Shown in pieces: positions 26,403 through 35,714 of a stretch of DNA of 64,000 bases. Both the position numbers and the translations under genes were made by a program. The notes below the pieces were generated by a model. The model ran no database searches. It saw nothing but the letters and a program-made list of their open reading frames with translations, and was not told where the DNA came from. This DNA is from Calothrix sp. 336/3. Lineage in GTDB: Bacteria; Cyanobacteriota; Cyanobacteriia; Cyanobacteriales; Nostocaceae. Position 1 is the stretch's first letter; each line of letters starts with the position of its first letter. The stretch spans positions 6,082,491 to 6,146,490 of the forward strand of contig NZ_CP011382.1 of the NCBI RefSeq assembly GCF_000734895.2. The letters are read 5' to 3'.

Positions 26403-26497
26403 ATTCCAGGTGTCTTAAGTAGTAGGTTTCGTCAAGCAGGGTCAGCATGCTTTAGCATTGTGGTCTTAAATTAGTAAAAGGCAGACAAGGAGTAACC

Positions 26498-27913
26498 ATG
26501 ACAACCCCACAAGAAGTCCTGAAATTAATCAAGGACCAAAACATTCAGATGATCGATCTGAAATTCATCGATACCCCAGGGACATGGCAGCACTTGACGG
26601 TGTACCACAACCAAATCGATGAGAGTTCCTTTACAGATGGCGTACCGTTCGACGGTTCTAGTATTCGGGGTTGGAAAGCGATCAACGAATCAGATATGTC
26701 AATGGTTCTCGATCCAAACACTGCCTGGATCGACCCCTTCATGAAAGAGCCGACTCTGAGTATTATTTGTAGTATCAAAGAACCTCGGACAGGTGAACCA
26801 TACAACCGTTGTCCCCGCGTAATTGCTCAAAAAGCTGTAGACTACGTCATTTCTTCTGGTTTAGGTGACACAGTTTATTTTGGTCCAGAGGCTGAATTCT
26901 TCATTTTTGATGATGTCCGCTTTGACCAAACAGCGAACTCTGGCTATTACTACGTAGATTCTGTAGAAGGTCGTTGGAACTCAGGTAGAGAAGAAGGTCC
27001 TAACTTAGGTTACAAACCCCGCTTCAAAGAGGGTTATTTCCCCGTTCCTCCCACTGACACTTTCCAAGACATTCGGACAGAAATGTTGCTGACTATGGCA
27101 CAGTGTGGTGTCCCAATTGAAAAACAACACCATGAAGTCGCTACCGGTGGTCAGTGTGAGCTGGGCTTCCGCTTTGGTAAATTAATCGAAGCTGCTGACT
27201 GGTTAATGACTTATAAGTACGTCATTAAGAACGTGGCGAAAAAGTACGGTAAGACTGTAACTTTTATGCCTAAACCTATCTTTGGTGATAACGGTTCAGG
27301 TATGCACTGCCACCAGTCTATTTGGAAGGGTGGTCAACCCTTATTTGCTGGCGACAAGTATGCTGGTTTGAGTGAAATGGCACTATATTACATTGGTGGT
27401 TTGCTCAAGCACGCTCCAGCATTGTTGGCTATCACTAACCCCACCACCAACTCTTACAAGCGCCTTGTACCGGGTTATGAAGCACCTGTAAACTTGGCAT
27501 ATTCCCAAGGCAACCGTTCTGCTTCGATTCGGATTCCTCTATCTGGTAATAATCCTAAAGCGAAGCGTTTAGAGTTCCGTTGTCCTGATGCTACTTCTAA
27601 CCCCTATTTAGCATTTGCAGCAATGCTTTGTGCTGGTATAGATGGTATTAAGAACAAGATTCATCCTGGTGAACCTTTAGATAAGAACATTTACGAACTT
27701 TCTCCGGAAGAGTTGGCAAAAGTTCCTTCGACTCCTGGTTCTTTGGATTTAGCATTGGAAGCTTTGCAAAAAGACCATGCTTTCTTGACTGATTCAGGTG
27801 TCTTTACTGAAGATTTCATTGAAACTTGGATTTCCTACAAGTTGGATACAGAAGTAAACCCTATGCGTTTACGTCCTCATCCCTATGAATTTGCGCTCTA
27901 CTACGATTGCTAA
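26498..27913 (+). CDS. glnA: Glutamine synthetase type I
   Basis: Makes glutamine from glutamate, ammonia and ATP, the entry point of nitrogen assimilation. The 471-residue protein shows DGVPFDGSSIRGW, YFGPEAEFFIFDDV, GQCELGFRFG, NGSGMHCHQSIWKGG and the ATP-site stretch RSASIRIPLSG. This is the GSI-beta length. A GGAGTAACC ribosome-binding site precedes the ATG. Expression should rise under nitrogen limitation through the NtcA box upstream. In cyanobacteria the enzyme is restrained by small inactivating factors (IF7/IF17-type) instead of adenylylation; none is seen nearby. Confidence 0.98.
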   Translation: MTTPQEVLKLIKDQNIQMIDLKFIDTPGTWQHLTVYHNQIDESSFTDGVPFDGSSIRGWKAINESDMSMVLDPNTAWIDPFMKEPTLSIICSIKEPRTGEPYNRCPRVIAQKAVDYVISSGLGDTVYFGPEAEFFIFDDVRFDQTANSGYYYVDSVEGRWNSGREEGPNLGYKPRFKEGYFPVPPTDTFQDIRTEMLLTMAQCGVPIEKQHHEVATGGQCELGFRFGKLIEAADWLMTYKYVIKNVAKKYGKTVTFMPKPIFGDNGSGMHCHQSIWKGGQPLFAGDKYAGLSEMALYYIGGLLKHAPALLAITNPTTNSYKRLVPGYEAPVNLAYSQGNRSASIRIPLSGNNPKAKRLEFRCPDATSNPYLAFAAMLCAGIDGIKNKIHPGEPLDKNIYELSPEELAKVPSTPGSLDLALEALQKDHAFLTDSGVFTEDFIETWISYKLDTEVNPMRLRPHPYEFALYYDC

Positions 27914-27957
27914 TTATCTAGTGAGTGTCAGGATATAAATTCTAAAGCATAAATTTA

Positions 27958-27982
27958 GCCACCTCTAGAGGTGGCTTTTTTT
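27958..27982 (+). terminator. glnA terminator
   Basis: GCCACCTC and GAGGTGGC form a stem around TA and are followed by seven T. It lies 45 bases past the glnA stop. Confidence 0.92.
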
Positions 27983-27985
27983 GTG

Positions 27986-28186
27986 TTAGCTCATTCCGAC
28001 ATTACTGCGATCGCTAGTTATCCGCACACTAGGGTCTATCTTCCCCTGAATTGGATTCCAGTAACGAGACCTATCCCCAGGAAGTCCCAGTTCTTCCCCT
28101 GTGCGTTCTAGCATGGATTGTTGCCGATTTTTAATTAATTGATAGTGGCGCATCATCAAAGCGCGAGCTTGTTCTTGGGTAGACAT
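27986..28186 (-). CDS. Small conserved hypothetical protein
   Basis: A 66-residue protein (MSTQEQARALMMRHYQLIKN, then MLERTGEELGLPGDRSRYWNPIQG). Basic and soluble, with no membrane part. A GGGAGGA site 9 bases upstream supports it as a real gene. Convergent with glnA. No function can be offered. Confidence 0.7.
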   Translation of the reverse strand: MSTQEQARALMMRHYQLIKNRQQSMLERTGEELGLPGDRSRYWNPIQGKIDPSVRITSDRSNVGMS

Positions 28187-28481
28187 AGCCTCAGTCCTCC
28201 CTGTACTAAGAATTTAGTGATATTTCTTGGTTTTGACTTCCCCTTCATCCTACACGAAAGATTCTGTATATTCTGTTACAGAATGCTACTTTTTAACATA
28301 AATTAACAAATAGGAGGAAGATATTACAGATGCCTTGGGCTGCGACGGGGGATTAGAAGCGATAACACAATTACTGAATATGATTTTTTCGTGTGATTAG
28401 TTAAACAACAGAAGCTCTCAGATTTGATATTTTTTTGTTAAGATTATTTACGTCAAATAAATAATTGTAAAGAAAATCTCT
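28187..28481. other. Intergenic region
   Basis: About 295 AT-rich bases between divergent genes, presumably with both promoters. Nothing else was seen. Confidence 0.5.
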
Positions 28482-29555
28482 GTGTTTACCATGTCTGACT
28501 CATTCACCAAGCTGACTTATCAGACATTGCAGCAAAGTAAGAATCTTTTTGCTTTGGCTCACAAAAATGTCAGTTCAAGCTTGTGGGGTTTGATTTATCC
28601 CAATCAGTCGCAAGTCAAACCTGCACCTCCAGAAACTCTCCTGAAAATGCAGCAAAAATATAATGAGTTAATGGAGACGGATTGGCAGGATGCAGAAGAG
28701 GGTATTTACTCCGTGGATGTATTGTTTGACAATCCTTGGGGGGATTTTCTGCGCTACTATCCCATGGTGTGCTTAGATTTGCCATCAATATGGGAACGAG
28801 CAAGGCAAAAAAAATATCAAGATTTTGCGCCAGAAATTTCCACTGAAGGTTATCCCAGCTATTACACCCAGAATTTCCACCATCAAACAGACGGTTATTT
28901 GAGTGATTTGTCTGCTAATTTGTATGACTTACAAGTAGAAATTCTCTTTGGAGGTGCAGCAGATGCGATGCGTCGGCGAATTTTAGCACCTTTGAGAAAA
29001 ATGGTGAATAAGTGGCAAATTTTAGGAGAAAGCTGCCGACAAGTCAGAATTTTAGATGTAGCTTGCGGTACTGGTCGAACTTTAAAATTAATTCGTCAGA
29101 GTTTATCTCAACCTAGCTTATATGGCGTAGATTTATCTCCAGCCTATTTACGCAAAGCGAATGAATTATTGTCACAAATTCCTGGAGAGTTGCCACAATT
29201 ACTCCAAGCGAATGGTGAGGAGTTACCATTTTTAGATGATTATTTTCATGCTGTCACTTGTGTATTTCTATTTCATGAATTGCCTCCTAGCGCACGTCAA
29301 AGGGTAATTGAGCAAGCTTTTCGGGTGACAAAACCGGGAGGTACTTTTATTATTTGTGATTCCATTCAGATGGATGACTCACCAGAGTTTGAACCTTTGA
29401 TGGAGAATTTCCAGAAAGTTTACCATGAGCCTTATTACAGGCACTATAGTACAGATAACTTGGTGAAACGCTTGGAAAATGCTGGATTTCAACAGATAGA
29501 AATTCAAGTACATTTTGCCAGCAAATATTTAGTAGCTCAAAAACCATCTGAATGA
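28482..29555 (+). CDS. Class I SAM-dependent methyltransferase
   Basis: A 357-residue protein. The C-terminal half (from about residue 185) is a Methyltransf_11-type domain: RILDVACGTGRTLKLI for SAM binding, LYGVDLSPAYLRKANELL, and HAVTCVFLFHELPPSARQRVI, then RVTKPGGTFIICDSIQ. The N-terminal 180 residues (with KMQQKYNELMETDWQDAEEG and YYPMVCLDLPSIWERAR) are a less common extension. The substrate is unknown; similar proteins in cyanobacteria are called UbiE-like. Confidence 0.88.
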   Translation: MFTMSDSFTKLTYQTLQQSKNLFALAHKNVSSSLWGLIYPNQSQVKPAPPETLLKMQQKYNELMETDWQDAEEGIYSVDVLFDNPWGDFLRYYPMVCLDLPSIWERARQKKYQDFAPEISTEGYPSYYTQNFHHQTDGYLSDLSANLYDLQVEILFGGAADAMRRRILAPLRKMVNKWQILGESCRQVRILDVACGTGRTLKLIRQSLSQPSLYGVDLSPAYLRKANELLSQIPGELPQLLQANGEELPFLDDYFHAVTCVFLFHELPPSARQRVIEQAFRVTKPGGTFIICDSIQMDDSPEFEPLMENFQKVYHEPYYRHYSTDNLVKRLENAGFQQIEIQVHFASKYLVAQKPSE

Positions 29556-30328
29556 GAACCATCAGGGAGAGGAAAACTTTTCTCCCTGAGAAATACTTGA
29601 AGATAGGCTATAGTTCCTATTGGAAAATGGAAGCTAACAGAGTAGAGAGAGGGAAAATAATACTAATTCTTCAAAATACAGCTACACATAGACAGCAGGG
29701 GAGCAGGGGAGAATTTTCGGTAGCTGAAATTTAGACAAATGGTATGAGTTAACCCCCTGAGAGTTTTCTAGGGATGATTTTTATATCATGAGCTATATAG
29801 AATTGCCATACAGCTATAGGTAGCAAGTCAGAAAAATCAAAAATGCTAATGAACTTAAAAATATTTTCTGATGCGAATACAAGTCTACTAACTCGCTGAA
29901 ATTTGTCCCAAGTAATCCTAACTCTAGAACTGCAAAGGTAAAATATCAGATTTGATGATTCACATACCCACATTCTTTTGTTACTAAACTGGATGCTATC
30001 AGTGGGGGTGAATTATTTCACTTTAATTATTGAATACTGGCAGCGTTCAATTTTGGCTGAATACAAGTTTCCTAATGGCTTGAAGAATGGTAGCGCTCCC
30101 ATTAGTAAACACCAAAAATAAATTTAGCTGTTGTCTAACGTGTGTCTGGAATTGTAGAAGCAACAAGTTTTTCTGAAACAAACCTGATAGCAATGGAAAA
30201 TTAATCTCTTGTTTGATGAACCCACAAGGTAATGTTTTTTCATCAAAGTCATTGCAATCTTCACTGGATAAGGAGACTGCTAGCAAAGGGAATACCACAC
30301 ATTCGAGTCAATTAATCTGTTGCGGTAG
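29556..30328. other. Gene-poor region
   Basis: About 770 bases with only short open frames of poor coding character on either strand. A small tandem GGGGAGCAGGGGAG lies near 29697. No terminator or RNA was recognised. Confidence 0.5.
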
Positions 30329-30643
30329 TTAGACAACATCATAGATAGTACTTTCATGGGATTGTCTCATTTCTCTGCGATTATCTCCTCCTCTAGGAGT
30401 ATTTCTTGCTGGTTTACCTTTTGCCATCATTAAATTCTGGCGCAATTCCAAAAAAGAGATAGTTTCTCTGCGGATGCGTCCACTACCACGATATCTACTT
30501 TTGGGTGGATTTTTAGCTGATAATACTTGATGCTTTTCAGTTGATGATTGAAAAATATCCAGCTTATTTGCAACTAATTCATAGTTAACGACTATGGAAC
30601 TCAGTAATGCACTGGTAACTAAAAGTGAAATGGCACTACGCAT
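30329..30643 (-). CDS. Small secreted-type hypothetical protein
   Basis: A 104-residue frame starting MRSAISLLVTSALLSSIVV, which looks like a signal peptide. A basic mature part follows (NPPKSRYRGSGRIRRETISF and KGKPARNTPRGGDNRREMRQ). It may be a real exported cationic peptide, but there is no ribosome-binding site and I know no family. It lies 87 bases after the FAD oxidoreductase gene on the same strand. Confidence 0.5.
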   Translation of the reverse strand: MRSAISLLVTSALLSSIVVNYELVANKLDIFQSSTEKHQVLSAKNPPKSRYRGSGRIRRETISFLELRQNLMMAKGKPARNTPRGGDNRREMRQSHESTIYDVV

Positions 30644-30729
30644 ATCTAATGTCTGTTTTAGAACTCTTCATTTCACTGATACTGAGTTTTATTTAGTGCA
30701 TCCGGATAATTTGGGAAATAGTATTTTTT

Positions 30730-32514
30730 TTAACTTAAATTTTCTGACTGTGGTGTTTCCTCAACTTGTTCGATTAGTAACCAGCCGCCAGCGTGGTTAG
30801 GACGACCATAGACTGTGATAAATTGCCCATGGCAGAGGTTTTCTAGGAATTCATTTATGGGCGATCGCCAGGTAACCAACTGCCAAGATTGATTCTGGGT
30901 GCTATTTTCTAGGATGCTTACTAGTCGGTAATCCTGGTGAGCCAAACGTTGGAAAATTCCTGTAAAACGATTTTGCCCCATAATTATGGGGTTCTGTCCG
31001 TAGGAGTACTGACTTTGAGATAGGTGAGGACAATAACCGTTAGGAGGGTAGTCTGGTTGATTGTCTAAGTAGTGAAGTTGCCAATGCAACCAGTTAGCAT
31101 CTTGAGGATGTAAATTAAATAACGGAATAATTGCCATCGGGCAAAGCCTATCTTGTATTAAAGCTATCTGTAAATCTTGTACAGGTAAATCCCTGGGTTG
31201 ACAGTTTTTCTCAATGCACATTGCTGCTGCCATTCCCGCAGCTTGTCCAATTCCCATCACTACGGGTTGGAGTCTGGTTGCTCCATTAGCAATATGGGAA
31301 ACAGAAATATTTTTTTCGCACACCAATAAACCATCTGTGGTTGCGGGAACTAAAGAACGGTAAGGGATGGTAAAGGGTGTACCTGTCCATCTACCTCCCC
31401 AACGGATGGATTTAGGTTGTAGGGGGAATGGGATATCGGGATAATGGTGGTCATTGGCGTAATTTCCTATGGCGATCGCGTCTGGGTATAATGCTGCAAC
31501 CTGTCCCCCTTCCTGGGGCAAAATATCCTGTTCACGGATAGTTGTTAAACCTATGACTCGCCGACTTTCTCGGTAGTATGGGTGTAGGGCAAAAGCTGGA
31601 TATTTTCCTGGAAACCCATCTTCTGCTAAACCATAACGTCTTCCCAATTGATTTTGGATGAAATAGGCAAAATTTTGACTATGCCAGTAGGATTCCTGGA
31701 GAAATGCAGATTTTTCTGCCTCTGAGTGAATTAATCGCCCCACCCCTTCACCATAATCATTGCCATGGAGGGGCCAATTTATCATGAATCTGTTCCCAGG
31801 CAAACGCCCATAATCTAAAAATTTCTCTGCCCCGTAGTCATCCCAAGCACCGGAAAACAATGATGGATTGTAATTGGGAGCGGGGGTAATTTCTGGAGCC
31901 ATAGCTGCCCCAAAATCCTGCATCATCACAACCCAAGTCGGTGCTTGTACAGGATATCTTTCCGTAAGAAAATTAAAATCTGTAGGGGCACTTTTTTCAC
32001 CCCATTCTCCCTGTAATTCCCAACCCCAACGGTAAGGAACATCCCCTAAAGCTAACAAATCCCCTAATTCCGTGCCATCGAGAATAATTTCAGCCTCCAC
32101 TTCAAAATCCGCAAACCTCACACCTGTCACCCGGTTTTCCTGACTTATCACTTCTAGAGGTACTTGTCCAGAAATCCATTGCAGATTTGCCAAACTTCCC
32201 ACCCAGTCAGCAAAAATTTCTGCCCCAATTCTAGGCTCATAGCTGAAAAAACTTACCCAGGAGTTATCCAAACCCCCTGGTTGTCGTTTGAGTAATTCTT
32301 GCAGATATGCACCCCAAAACCCTGTTTGAAATGCTGCTAACTCATTACCATCGGGTGCTGACACTCCTGCGGAGGTTAACATTCCTCCTAACCAAGTAAA
32401 TTCACTCACCAGTAGGGTTTTGACTCCCCTTCGTGCGGCTTGGATAGCTGCGGTAGTTCCTCCTACCCCCCCACCCACAACTAAAACATCCACTTTATAT
32501 GTATGATTGACCAT
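30730..32514 (-). CDS. FAD-dependent oxidoreductase
   Basis: A 594-residue flavoprotein of the FAD_oxidored family often labelled xanthan-lyase-like. The Rossmann loop VLVVGGGVGGTTAAIQAARRG is at residue 8-28, split here as VVGGGVGGTTAA. Other family marks are EFTWLGGMLTSAGVSAPDG, EIILDGTELGDLLALG, YRESRRVIGLTTIREQDI, and TDGLLVCEKNISVSHIANGA with VMGIGQAAGMAAAM. The substrate is unknown and the C-terminal 120 residues are poorly conserved. No signal peptide is visible. Confidence 0.85.
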   Translation of the reverse strand: MVNHTYKVDVLVVGGGVGGTTAAIQAARRGVKTLLVSEFTWLGGMLTSAGVSAPDGNELAAFQTGFWGAYLQELLKRQPGGLDNSWVSFFSYEPRIGAEIFADWVGSLANLQWISGQVPLEVISQENRVTGVRFADFEVEAEIILDGTELGDLLALGDVPYRWGWELQGEWGEKSAPTDFNFLTERYPVQAPTWVVMMQDFGAAMAPEITPAPNYNPSLFSGAWDDYGAEKFLDYGRLPGNRFMINWPLHGNDYGEGVGRLIHSEAEKSAFLQESYWHSQNFAYFIQNQLGRRYGLAEDGFPGKYPAFALHPYYRESRRVIGLTTIREQDILPQEGGQVAALYPDAIAIGNYANDHHYPDIPFPLQPKSIRWGGRWTGTPFTIPYRSLVPATTDGLLVCEKNISVSHIANGATRLQPVVMGIGQAAGMAAAMCIEKNCQPRDLPVQDLQIALIQDRLCPMAIIPLFNLHPQDANWLHWQLHYLDNQPDYPPNGYCPHLSQSQYSYGQNPIIMGQNRFTGIFQRLAHQDYRLVSILENSTQNQSWQLVTWRSPINEFLENLCHGQFITVYGRPNHAGGWLLIEQVEETPQSENLS

Positions 32515-32614
32515 ATGTATTTGAAAATGCGATATCGATTTGGTGGTTGATTATAGAATTAAAGAATCCCGTCTGCATATTTCTTTTCCTATCCCTTGCG
32601 AATTTGGAAAATTC

Positions 32615-32992
32615 ATGAATTCTTCCCCCCTAACAGCCAAGACAACTACTATCTTTGTTACCGAAGTTACAGGTGACAATTTATGTATTATGTGCGAATG
32701 TGGCAAAAAACTCTACGAACATATCGCGATCGCCTTCAATGCTGGGGATAATGTGATTCTTTCTTTTAAAGATGCTGAAGATTTAACATCAGCATTTCTT
32801 GCAGAAGCATTTTACCAACTATATGCCCATTTTCCGGCGGAAACAATCGAAACAAGTTTACAGATAGTTGATATTCATCCTGATGATGCCATGGATATTA
32901 ATTATGTGATCAGAGATGTCAAGGAATATCTGCAAAATCCTCTACTATTTCAAAATGCAATTTGTGCTGTCATGGGTGATGACTATTTATGA
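32615..32992 (+). CDS. STAS-like (DUF4325-type) domain protein
   Basis: A 125-residue protein. The segment GDNVILSFKDAEDLTSAFLAEAFYQLYAHFP fits the STAS-like fold, in which strands and helices resemble anti-sigma-factor antagonists. An in-frame TTG at 32540 would add 25 residues, but ATG 32615 is a better start. The stop overlaps the start of the PIN gene (ATGA at 32989), so the two are coupled. The function of DUF4325 is unknown; a regulatory or antitoxin-like role is inferred only from the pairing. Confidence 0.72.
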   Translation: MNSSPLTAKTTTIFVTEVTGDNLCIMCECGKKLYEHIAIAFNAGDNVILSFKDAEDLTSAFLAEAFYQLYAHFPAETIETSLQIVDIHPDDAMDINYVIRDVKEYLQNPLLFQNAICAVMGDDYL

Positions 32993-33534
32993 TCAGGCAA
33001 GTCTACCCAATTGAAGAGTATAAATTTAGTGCCAGCGATGCAGTTTTGTTTGATGCTAATATTTGGCTATATATTTATGGTCCACCAAGCAATATTTCTA
33101 ACCAGTATCGATATGCCTATACCCTAGCTCTCAGAAGGATTCGAGGAGCAAAGTCTCGAATTTTACTAGATGCTCTTATCCTTTCAGAGTTTATTAATAC
33201 CTATGCTCGCTTCTTTTACAATAAGTTGCCCAACAACCATAAACCCGTTGATTTTAAAGCTTTTCGCAATAGCACAGATTTCAAACCTGTAGCAGAGCAA
33301 ATTGCTCGCAGAGCCAAGAAAATTTTAGAGAAATCAGAACCGCCTAAAAATTATTTTGAAATTCTGCAAATGGGGACAATTTTGAATGAATATGCTGAGG
33401 GAGAAGCTGATTTTAATGACCAAATTCTGGCAGAATTATGTCGAGTAAATAATTTAAAATTAGTCACCCATGATGCGGACTTTAGTGGTTCTAATTTGAC
33501 AATTCTGACTGCTAATCCTAAATTATTGGCATGA
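32989..33534 (+). CDS. PIN-domain protein (VapC-like ribonuclease fold)
   Basis: A 181-residue PIN protein. The first acidic residue is in VLFDANIWLYIY (Asp22), the next in ILSEFIN (Glu67), and the last group in ADFNDQILAELC (Asp141, Asp144) and THDADF (Asp162, Asp164). All metal-binding positions of a PIN nuclease are thus kept. It is longer than the usual 130-residue VapC, with an insert at about 75-135. Translationally coupled to the STAS-like gene, 4-base overlap, and not to a usual VapB-type antitoxin. Confidence 0.82.
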   Translation: MIRQVYPIEEYKFSASDAVLFDANIWLYIYGPPSNISNQYRYAYTLALRRIRGAKSRILLDALILSEFINTYARFFYNKLPNNHKPVDFKAFRNSTDFKPVAEQIARRAKKILEKSEPPKNYFEILQMGTILNEYAEGEADFNDQILAELCRVNNLKLVTHDADFSGSNLTILTANPKLLA

Positions 33535-34057
33535 AGTATCAGTTAAGTCTAGCAGAAGGCTACTAGACAAAGAACTGCTTCGGAATTAAGAATATCGAAA
33601 TTATTCCGAATCACCAGTAATTAGGGAAATGATTCATAGATAGAAGGTGAAATAGACACACAGTTGAAGCTAGATAAGGAGATGAAGATTACGATAAGTC
33701 TCCTGTTTCTAAACTTCTCACCAAAGCATCTGTGACAAAGACAATACAAGTTAATCAGAATCAAGGCAGAACAGTGGAATTACTATGTAAAAGTTCTTCT
33801 AGACTCTATATATTAACAGTCTTGCATGAACATATCACTGTGGTGAACATTTGCAGGAAGCACAAGCCTTCGTAATGGTAGGGAATCGTCAGTTAACGCG
33901 TACTTGTCGTTTACATGACTTTAACCAAATATTCAGACTATTCATTTTTTTACCCAAAGTCAAGACTTTATTAAGAAAATATTAAAATTTTCTACAATTG
34001 TTACAAAGTATGTTTCCAAGATAGATTCTGGGTAAAGATACAAGGGAGGTAATATTT

Positions 34058-34246
34058 ATGAGTATTTACCGAATGCTAATTTTTCTGGTATTTATTCACT
34101 TCTGCCTCTGTAAAATACTTGCAAGCCCTGTTGTTCCAAAAGATGCAGGGGAGAGAGGGAAGATTAGGATTTTGCAGGAAAGCGTTCACAATGTTCAGTT
34201 CCCCCAACTACTTATCTTAGCTAGGTGGATTAGGGAAACAGCCTAG
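34058..34246 (+). CDS. Possible small membrane peptide
   Basis: A 62-residue frame with a hydrophobic N-terminus (MSIYRMLIFLVFIHFCLCKI). GGGAGGT stands about 9 bases before the ATG. The rest (AGERGKIRILQESV) has no known family. It is a candidate only. Confidence 0.3.
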   Translation: MSIYRMLIFLVFIHFCLCKILASPVVPKDAGERGKIRILQESVHNVQFPQLLILARWIRETA

Positions 34247-34570
34247 TACCTGCAATTTTGATAAAATGTGCAAAATCTCTTTGAAAAACTTGATATAAGT
34301 TCAAATAGATATTGTTTCTTGGGAAAAACTAGTTTTTTTGATGGAAATGTTGAATATACAACAGATAATTATTGATAATTGAATTAATTTTTTATTATCA
34401 ATATCTATATGTTTTAATAGCTGTTATATTACTTGTGAGCATATTCAATCCCATTGAAGCCTGAAGATTTCTCAGAAACAATCACTTAAAACTTAGTGAA
34501 GCAATGTCTCCTTGCCACTTTGTATGTATATATAGTTCTTATCAATTCATTACCTTCACATAACCCTGGT

Positions 34571-34630
34571 GTGTGGAGACAGTTATTTAAGGGGTTAAAA
34601 CCCTTGGGGGTGATACTTTTTTCTCCACAT
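34571..34630 (+). ncRNA. Candidate structured RNA, nested hairpin
   Basis: An outer stem of GTGTGGAGA with TCTCCACAT encloses an inner hairpin AAGGG...CCCTT. Two nested stems in an otherwise featureless 1.4-kb gap suggest an RNA or a cruciform site. No family is recognised and expression is unknown. Confidence 0.3.
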
Positions 34631-34941
34631 CAAGGAGTGGGAGAGAAGATATGTTGATGAATTATCATCATTTGAATATCAAGTTACTGGTTTAACAATG
34701 ATTCTCAGCAAAAACTCTAAAAATGCTTGAAAATTATCGCAATGATTAAATTTAGTTCTGTTATTTGTCATCCCTTGCAATGAGTGATAGCCTAGTTAGG
34801 ATAGAACTATATATTTATAGAACCTATGACTAACTTAATTTGTTCAGAGCATTAATTCACTGATGGCAAAATGTAACAGATAATAGCATATTTCCCTAAT
34901 ATTTTTTCACAGGTCTGTAGATATAAAATCTAGAGGTATCA

Positions 34942-35631
34942 ATGCATTTAAATACTTTTAACAGAGAAACAAAACAATATAAATTACTGAAAGAGCCACC
35001 ACATTGGCAGGGAGCTAATTCTATGGATACTGGTATCGATGATAACGAAATAAAGATGCCAGATACAGAGGAAGATGGTATTGTATTCCATGGCTCTAAT
35101 CGCGGTCGTGTTGCAATTTTTATTGATGGCTCTAATCTATTTTATACAGCTTTGCAGCTAGGAATTGAAATTGACTATGCCAAACTGCTTTACTGTCTCA
35201 CCAACGGTTCTAGGTTGCTGAGGGCGTTTTTCTATACTGGTGTCGATCGCGCTAACGAAAAACAACAAGGTTTTCTATTGTGGATGCGTCGTAACGGTTA
35301 TCGAGTAGTCACCAAAGATTTGATACAGTTACCTGACGGTTCGAGAAAAGCGAATCTCGATGTGGAAATTGCTGTGGATATGATGAACCTGGCTCCCTAC
35401 TATGATACCGCCGTGTTGGTAAGTGGGGATGGGGACTTAGCCTATGCAGTCAATGCTGTTTCCTACCAAGGTGTACGGGTGGAAGTTGTCAGCGTGCGTT
35501 CCATGACTAGCGATAGTCTGATTGATGTGGCTGACTGCTTCATTGATTTGGATAACTTGAAGGAAAAAATTCAAAAGGACGTAAATACTACCTATAATTA
35601 TCGTTCTTTATCTAATTCTGGTTTGTTGTAG
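34942..35631 (+). CDS. LabA-like NYN domain protein
   Basis: An NYN (PIN-like) nuclease-fold protein of the LabA/DUF88 group. LabA in Synechococcus takes part in circadian output. The motif VAIFIDGSNLFYTALQLGIEIDY holds the first acidic residue (Asp62), and VLVSGDGDLAYAVNAV (Asp163, Asp165) the others. The 229-residue protein has a 50-residue N-terminal stretch ahead of the domain; ATG 35023 is an alternative start that removes 27 residues. Whether it cleaves RNA is untested for this type. Confidence 0.85.
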   Translation: MHLNTFNRETKQYKLLKEPPHWQGANSMDTGIDDNEIKMPDTEEDGIVFHGSNRGRVAIFIDGSNLFYTALQLGIEIDYAKLLYCLTNGSRLLRAFFYTGVDRANEKQQGFLLWMRRNGYRVVTKDLIQLPDGSRKANLDVEIAVDMMNLAPYYDTAVLVSGDGDLAYAVNAVSYQGVRVEVVSVRSMTSDSLIDVADCFIDLDNLKEKIQKDVNTTYNYRSLSNSGLL

Positions 35632-35642
35632 CTGGAGAGTGA

Positions 35643-35690
35643 GGGTGGCGATCAGCCGATGGTTGAAAAACCTTCCTGTCATCGCCACTC
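35643..35690. repeat. Inverted repeat between convergent labA-like gene and hom
   Basis: GTGGCGAT (35645-35652) pairs with ATCGCCAC (35681-35688), and the loop itself contains GGTTGAAAAACC. No T-run follows, so it may be a bidirectional hairpin stop or a REP-like element. Confidence 0.5.
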
Positions 35691-35714
35691 TCAAATATGT
35701 CTCCTAATTTGTGG

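Larger units (their letters stand above)
26136..26497. other. apcF-glnA divergent control region
   Basis: About 360 bases without a gene. The right half holds the NtcA box and -10 element of glnA. The left half should contain the apcF promoter, with no recognised operator. Confidence 0.6.
33535..34941. other. 1.4-kb gene-poor region with hairpins
   Basis: AT-rich, with no gene of good coding quality. It holds TTCGGAAT/ATTCCGAA (33579-33586 and 33603-33610), a weak 62-codon frame at 34058, and a nested hairpin at 34571-34630. It lies between the PIN gene and the LabA-like gene. Confidence 0.6.
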
